The notes below the pieces were generated by a model. That model was not told the DNA's origin and searched no databases. It worked only from the letters and a program-made list of their open reading frames with translations. A program made the position numbers and the translations under genes. From Pseudomonas sp. IPO3778 (GTDB lineage: Bacteria > Pseudomonadota > Gammaproteobacteria > Pseudomonadales > Pseudomonadaceae), in NCBI RefSeq assembly GCF_013386825.1, contig NZ_JACARC010000041.1, positions 495-64,494 on the forward strand: DNA of 64,000 bases, in the 5' to 3' direction. Shown piece after piece: positions 60,359-64,000 of the stretch (position 1 is the first letter of the stretch; the number at the start of each line of letters is the position of its first letter).

Positions 60359-60673
60359 TTAAAAAACCTTGAATGCGTCATTCTCGTAGTAAAACTTAAA
60401 AGCTTCGAAATAGTCCTCTACTGTTGCCGTTGCCAACTGCTGATTTGCGTTTAAAATCACATCTTCAATCATGGGAGTATCCAGTGCCTCTTTCCAGTCG
60501 TCACTTATTACTTGCGAGGGTAAGTATTCTGTTGAGCCTGGAGGAAATTCGCGGCTATCTAATGAAAATGAGCCTCTTGTATCTAACGTCCATGGCGTGC
60601 TTGGCAAATAGAACCAAGCATCTGGCATTATTCGTATGTTTTCCAAAACTTCCCTGATGCTATATGTTTTCAT
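60359..60673 (-). CDS. DUF7716-like putative immunity protein
   Basis: This 104-residue acidic protein starts at the ATG at 60673 with AAGG 5 bp before. It shows WFYLPSTPWTLDTRGSF, DTPMIEDVILNA and the C-terminal FKFYYENDAFKVF, which recall the DUF7716 family. It follows, 67 bp on, a toxin-tip remnant, the usual order of toxin then immunity. It should neutralise an HNH-type nuclease. It appears intact although its toxin is only a remnant. The gene is AT-richer than the host. Confidence 0.65.
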   Translation of the reverse strand: MKTYSIREVLENIRIMPDAWFYLPSTPWTLDTRGSFSLDSREFPPGSTEYLPSQVISDDWKEALDTPMIEDVILNANQQLATATVEDYFEAFKFYYENDAFKVF

Positions 60674-60740
60674 ATTAACCTTAACATGATGAGTTTTGTA
60701 ATTTTTTGAAACCGCCCTGTTGATTAGGGTAGAGACTATT

Positions 60741-60929
60741 TTACACAGCACCAGGCGCTTGATGCTGCGACCTAGGTATTAATTCAATATCTTTAGGATT
60801 TTGCGCATTATGGTGCCAAGAGTGATTGGGCGGGCTTCTGTCGCTAAACCCAACTTTCGGCCCAAGTTGAACATGCTCTACAACCTCAGATGGAAGCGTG
60901 GCTTTTAGTTCAGAGCGGGTTGTAGGCAT
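60741..60929 (-). pseudogene. Displaced HNH-type Rhs toxin tip
   Basis: This 62-codon frame encodes VGFSDRSPPNHSWHHN and DIELIPRSQHQAPGAV, the end of an HNH/SHH-type nuclease domain common at Rhs and CdiA C-termini. It is fused at its left side to a Rhs core piece (60916-60980) in another frame. It lacks the body of the toxin, so it is probably not toxic by itself. Homologous recombination with the upstream rhs gene could restore it. Confidence 0.65.
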
Positions 60930-60980
60930 GTTCGACCAGCAAGCTGGTGTTGACGTCGGCGTTATGCACGCCAGAGAGTT
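60916..60980 (-). repeat. Rhs core fragment, copy B
   Basis: This 65-bp piece is nearly the same as 60107-60170 (copy A), differing at about seven positions. It encodes the same SLLVEHAYNP region of a Rhs protein. The pair shows that displaced toxin modules here were each attached to the same core sequence. Confidence 0.75.
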
Positions 60981-61031
60981 TTTCGGCCGATAACGCTGTA
61001 GACCTTAGAGTTCAGGTCGTCGCGCTAAAAC

Positions 61032-61577
61032 TCATACAAGATGCTGTCGTGCTATTAACTTCAAGCTGTCTATATTCAATGGCGTATTTCGCATAGCTAC
61101 TGAAACCTTGTCCACCATCGAAAAGGCCACTTCAACCTCAATTAGTACGAGCTGATTCTCATCATAATCCTCATCCACCTCATAATTTATAAGATCCATA
61201 TTTTGGAAAAACATATCCACACAACGCTGAAGACTCGAAAAATCCGAATGCACTTAAAATAATAATAGATAGTTTAGTGCAATCATTAAATTCTGTGCAA
61301 AACTTCCCTCTTGCGCAGAAAAATCTTCAGTGTCAGGTATGTTGTCCTCAACCTCCTCCTGAGTAGACCTTATAAGATCCGAGGTGCTTTCGACAGCGAC
61401 TTTCAGTCCTCTGATGAAAAGCTCCGACAAATTTTCAGAGTAAACCTGATCGAAGGATTTGATGAGCCGCAACTGCCTATAAAGATAAGCAGCTACTATA
61501 AATACTTTTTGCTGACGACTCAGAATTTCAAAACTTGGGCGAACCTTTGCACTCTCAAAAATCAAACCATATTGCAT
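61032..61577 (-). pseudogene. DUF416-like immunity gene broken by a stop codon
   Basis: The frame starts at the ATG at 61577 with a strong GGAGGAG site and runs without shift to 61032, except for a TAA at 61256-61254. Before it lies PSFEILSRQQKVFIVAAYLYRQ and PDTEDFSAQEGSFAQNLMIA; after it HSDFSSLQRCVDMFFQNMD. Together they give about 180 residues resembling DUF416 proteins. The start overlaps the end of the deaminase toxin frame by 23 bp, so it was its immunity gene. A GTG follows the stop codon directly, but reinitiation is doubtful. Confidence 0.65.
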
Positions 61578-61845
61578 GTCGCTCCTCCAAGCAGCTTTCG
61601 ACTTTTTCACCTGTAGTGCGTGTGTCTATTTTTACACCGTGCTCTTTCATCAAGTGTTCACAGTCGAGGCATGCACCGCGTGATGAGTCAATACTAGTTG
61701 CGCCTTTGCCTGCTTTCATGATCGTTTCTTCTGCATGCCCCTGTCCATTTACTACTGAAATACCTTTCCCCTGTGCCCACACTCTTTGAATTTTAGGTAC
61801 TGTTTTATCACTAGAGGTGATAAATAATTTTCCATCTTCACTCAT
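61555..61845 (-). CDS. Deaminase-type polymorphic toxin domain
   Basis: This 96-residue frame has the cytidine-deaminase-fold zinc signature: His37-Ala-Glu39 in GQGHAEETI and Cys59/Cys62 in RGACLDCEH. Such domains form the C-termini of Rhs and other polymorphic toxins and act on nucleic acid bases or nucleotides. Its ATG sits just after an 11-G tract that puts it out of frame with the preceding Rhs tail. It may be translated alone only if reinitiated. The neighbouring immunity gene is broken. Confidence 0.72.
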   Translation of the reverse strand: MSEDGKLFITSSDKTVPKIQRVWAQGKGISVVNGQGHAEETIMKAGKGATSIDSSRGACLDCEHLMKEHGVKIDTRTTGEKVESCLEERHAIWFDF

Positions 61846-61846
61846 T

Positions 61847-61857
61847 CCCCCCCCCCC
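61847..61857 (-). repeat. G11 tract at a Rhs-toxin junction
   Basis: Eleven consecutive G residues on the minus strand join the Rhs tail frame to the deaminase frame. With 11 G the Rhs frame ends at a stop 2 bp past the tract. With 9 or 12 G the two frames would fuse. Such tracts are prone to slipped-strand change, and to sequencing error. Confidence 0.85.
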
Positions 61858-62060
61858 AGTGCAGTTGTTTTGAATTTATGGGCAGTTGGGTCAAGGAGGC
61901 CATGAGCTTTAGTAACAAGGCCAAGTAGTTCTGATAGTCTCCAAGGGTCTACCCAGCGCATTGGGTTAACAGTGTATTGATAGAGGTTGTCCCCCCGCCC
62001 AACCCAATCGGGTCCTGCATTATAAACCTCCTCCAAACCTGTGCAGCATATATACCAATG
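61858..62060 (-). pseudogene. Rhs C-terminal core tail before the deaminase
   Basis: Minus-strand frames give RRFIMQDPIGLGGG, then after a shift at a G6 run (near 61993) DNLYQYTVNPMRWVDPWRLSELL. This is the hallmark end of the Rhs shell, DPxGLxGGxNLYxYxxNPxxWxDPxGL. At least one frameshift splits it. The unit has no start and is a displaced module end. Confidence 0.8.
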
Positions 62061-62159
62061 CTACATCAACAAAGCCAAATTTTCTTAACTAACAATTGCC
62101 ATATAATAGTCGCGTTATACACTACTTAAAAGGCTCAGCAGCTTTTAGATTTTGCATCA

Positions 62160-62624
62160 TTACGGTGATAAATCTCCAAATACCGCCTTAAGTTGAGATG
62201 CGTATTTTTTTGCATTTGGTATCCTTATCGCTTTAATATATCCTTCCAACTCATGAGGTTTCTCTCTGAGAAAGTAAAGCTCTAACAAGTAAATATTGAG
62301 AAAGTTCTTATAGTATGGCAAAACTTTAAGAATTTTGTCCTCCTCATCCTCCTGATGCTTGCCTTCCTGCTCTTGCTCCGAGCCAGCGATAGCAGTAAGT
62401 TTTTTTCTCACATACTGGCAGACATACATTTCCTCACTTGCAATTTCTAAGAGATCTTGTACAGACACACCAGCCGCATCAAATTTTTTTACATCATGCA
62501 TTAAAACAACATCTGGAATTGGCTCGGGATTAACCTTTAAGCTCAAATCACTGGAAACATATGCAAGTAACTTCTCATATGGTTCACTCTGAATAAAATT
62601 ATTAACCTCTGGAATGCTTGCCAT
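62160..62624 (-). CDS. Putative immunity protein, unknown family
   Basis: This 154-residue acidic protein starts at the ATG at 62624, with a weak ribosome site. It has SLKVNPEPIPDVVLMHDVKK, a Glu/Asp-rich stretch EGKHQEDEEDK and a leucine-rich NFLNIYLLELYFL. I do not recognise its family. It directly follows an HNH toxin domain and overlaps its end, the usual immunity position. It is intact and AT-rich. Confidence 0.65.
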   Translation of the reverse strand: MASIPEVNNFIQSEPYEKLLAYVSSDLSLKVNPEPIPDVVLMHDVKKFDAAGVSVQDLLEIASEEMYVCQYVRKKLTAIAGSEQEQEGKHQEDEEDKILKVLPYYKNFLNIYLLELYFLREKPHELEGYIKAIRIPNAKKYASQLKAVFGDLSP

Positions 62625-62947
62625 ATATCTAAGTCTTTAATAATTTGTGAAAAATCATAACCTGTATGCCTATATGCATCAACAGCTTCAGGCTCCCAAG
62701 GTGTTAGTGAATCAAGGTTGCTGTACTGATGAACACCGTCACCACCAACGTGTTGAGGAATGTCCCTATGATGTAGTTCCATAGAAATCTCTTTAACTTC
62801 AGGAAGGCCTGTTCTCCTATTAATAACTTCAGCTGTCATTTTAGGAGCCTTCCCCTCTGCCATGCGCGAAATATTAGCGGGCGAGTATGCTTGTGTTGGT
62901 GCTTTAGCCTCTGCTTTCCAATAACTTTTTCTTGATGTGCCCCAGCA
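62543..62947 (-). pseudogene. HNH/LHH-type Rhs toxin domain
   Basis: The open frame 62947-62543 encodes SYWKAEAKAPTQAYSPANIS, KGKAPKMTAEV-like sequence (GKAPKMTAEVINRRTG) and MELHHRDIPQHVGGDG, an LHH-type HNH nuclease motif. It is out of frame with the upstream Rhs tail by one indel near 62947, just after DPWGVS. An internal ATG at 62863 could still yield the domain from the LHH part onward. The immunity gene lies downstream. Confidence 0.7.
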
Positions 62948-63575
62948 CTAACCCCCCAAGGATCGATCCATGCTGTAGGGTTCGGAACATAACGATATAG
63001 GTTTATACCCCCCATCCAACCCAATCGGATCCTGCGTTATGAGCCGTCCAACCTCCGGGTCATAATACCGAAACGTGTTGTTCAGCATCAAAATACTGCC
63101 CCTGAACCCTCAGGTTCTGCTCAACCTCATTCACCGACATTGCTTCGATGGAACCCCAGGCTTTGTAAGTCGCCTGCCAAACGATCTGGCCTTCCTGGTC
63201 CGTCATCTCCAGCGGCGTACCAATTTGATCCGTATGGAAGTAATAGAGCTTCTGCTCCTCCCCTTCCCTCTGGTCAACACGGGCCAACGGCGCATAGCTA
63301 CCCGGCATAGACATACAGACTACTCTGCCCCGGCGCCTCTTCGCGCAGCATCCGCAGACCTTGCCACAAGAAGTTCTTATGCCCGGTTTTCCCGTCGATT
63401 ATCGACGTCTTGGCAACACGTCTTCCCAGGCTGTCATAGCGATAGGTACCGACACTTTCGATCTTGCTGTTAACCAGCGTCTCAGCCCGAACCAGCCGGT
63501 TCTCACAGTCATAGCTGAACGTCTGCAGCTTGCTCATGCCGCTGCGTTTCTCGATCAGGTTACCCTAAGTCTCGG
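62948..63575 (-). pseudogene. Rhs core remnant with several frameshifts
   Basis: Minus-strand frames carry Rhs core sequence in order: KLQTFSYDCENRLVRAETL and FLWQGLRMLREEAPGQSSLYVY (63537-63298), then PGSYAPLARVDQREGEEQ and YYFHTDQIGTPLEMTDQ (to about 63080), then NTFRYYDPEVGRLITQDPIGL and NLYRYVPNPTAWIDPWGVS. Frames shift near 63305, 63085 and 63005, and a TAG stands near 63562. The 5' end is cut, so it is a displaced piece, not a working gene. Confidence 0.85.
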
Positions 63576-63812
63576 CAAGCTGGATTGACGCAGATACTCT
63601 TAACACTGGAGAGTTTTTCAGCCGGCGGGTAGAGGTAACGGCTAACTTTTTCGACCCATTTTTTCATAGCCGAAGACACCAAGAAAGTGACTGAGACGAA
63701 GTCAGCAGTCACATCGAACTATTAAAGATTAGCGATGCGTCAGTCGTTAATAGTGGAACATAAAATTAAATCTAGTGAAAATATTCCACGCAAAGTCCTA
63801 CATTAAAGCGAT

Positions 63813-64000
63813 CTACCGTAAGCTATTCTCAATTTTTTCTAGCGCCCTCTCTAACTTAGTTATATTTTCTACATTTCCGCCCTTATCTACATACGCATGC
63901 CAGGCTGGAACTGTCTTCCTAAATAGCTCAAGTCCTTTTTCAGTGACATCTGATTTTTTAACTATCAAATTCACCTTAAGATGTCCTGATTCATCAAATG
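63813..64000 (-). CDS. Partial putative immunity protein at the right edge
   Basis: The minus-strand frame enters from beyond the edge and ends with TAG at 63815-63813. About 62 residues are visible, including GHLKVNLIVKKSDVTEKG, FRKTVPAWHAYVDKGG and NITKLERALEKIENSL. The pattern resembles small immunity proteins next to Rhs toxins. The sequence is AT-rich and follows the Rhs remnant region. The start is outside the window. Confidence 0.6.
   Translation of the reverse strand, partial: FDESGHLKVNLIVKKSDVTEKGLELFRKTVPAWHAYVDKGGNVENITKLERALEKIENSLR

Overview
The window is GC-rich Pseudomonas-type chromosome, most likely from the fluorescens group. The evidence is an isoleucine/valine acyl-CoA cluster, an arn lipid A operon, Mqo plus class II fumarase, a DUF2790 protein and a REP pair of the fluorescens type. 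A close match to the chromosomal dif site lies at 46852-46879. KOPS-like octamers found by eye point toward it from both sides, so the window appears to span the replication terminus.

Layout. 165-8136: a five-gene plus-strand operon (acyl-CoA synthetase, type II hydroxyacyl-CoA dehydrogenase, thiolase, acyl-CoA dehydrogenase, enoyl-CoA hydratase) facing a two-gene minus-strand unit (acyl-CoA dehydrogenase, 3-hydroxyisobutyryl-CoA hydrolase-like), typical of branched-chain amino acid breakdown. 8279-9438: an HPP membrane protein and a small unknown. 9840-19169: arnC-A-D-T-E-F, ugd and a second ArnT-like glycosyltransferase, with no arnB at the usual first position. 19639-21737: a secreted unknown, a lone tyrosine recombinase preceded by a 42-bp imperfect palindrome, and a DUF2790 protein.

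21927-37799 is the most interesting block. It holds a polyamine-type ABC importer with a Tat-signal binding protein, and a non-phosphorylative sugar oxidation route: FucU mutarotase, aldose dehydrogenase, lactonase, GarD/UxaA-type dehydratase, DapA-type dehydratase and 2-oxoglutarate-semialdehyde dehydrogenase. It also has a shikimate-dehydrogenase homologue and a DegT aminotransferase that sugar-acid loci normally lack. Three promoters carry the same 17-bp operator at nearly the same distance from a TCATTAC block, and a LysR regulator sits among them, so the block reads as one regulon. I infer uptake and oxidation of an amino-sugar or aminocyclitol-like compound to 2-oxoglutarate. I do not recognise a described system with this gene set.

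38012-46722: a HrpK-like secreted protein without any type III secretion genes nearby, a thrE/mqo/fumC unit, and an HxlR/SDR divergent pair. 47527-53113, just past dif, is an accessory operon with a SCP-x-like thiolase, an MFE2-like dehydrogenase and a natural fusion of a medium-chain reductase to an acyl-CoA ligase. 53380-59975 is a LysR-controlled redox and efflux cluster (SDR, AhpD-like, cupin, amine oxidase, alcohol dehydrogenase, MFS).

60020-64000 is an AT-richer string of displaced Rhs C-terminal toxin and immunity modules on the minus strand. They include two HNH-type tips, a deaminase behind an 11-G tract, a DUF416-like immunity gene broken by a stop codon, and duplicated Rhs junction sequence. 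A parental full-length rhs gene would be expected beyond the right edge. I saw no rRNA, tRNA, CRISPR array or complete insertion sequence.
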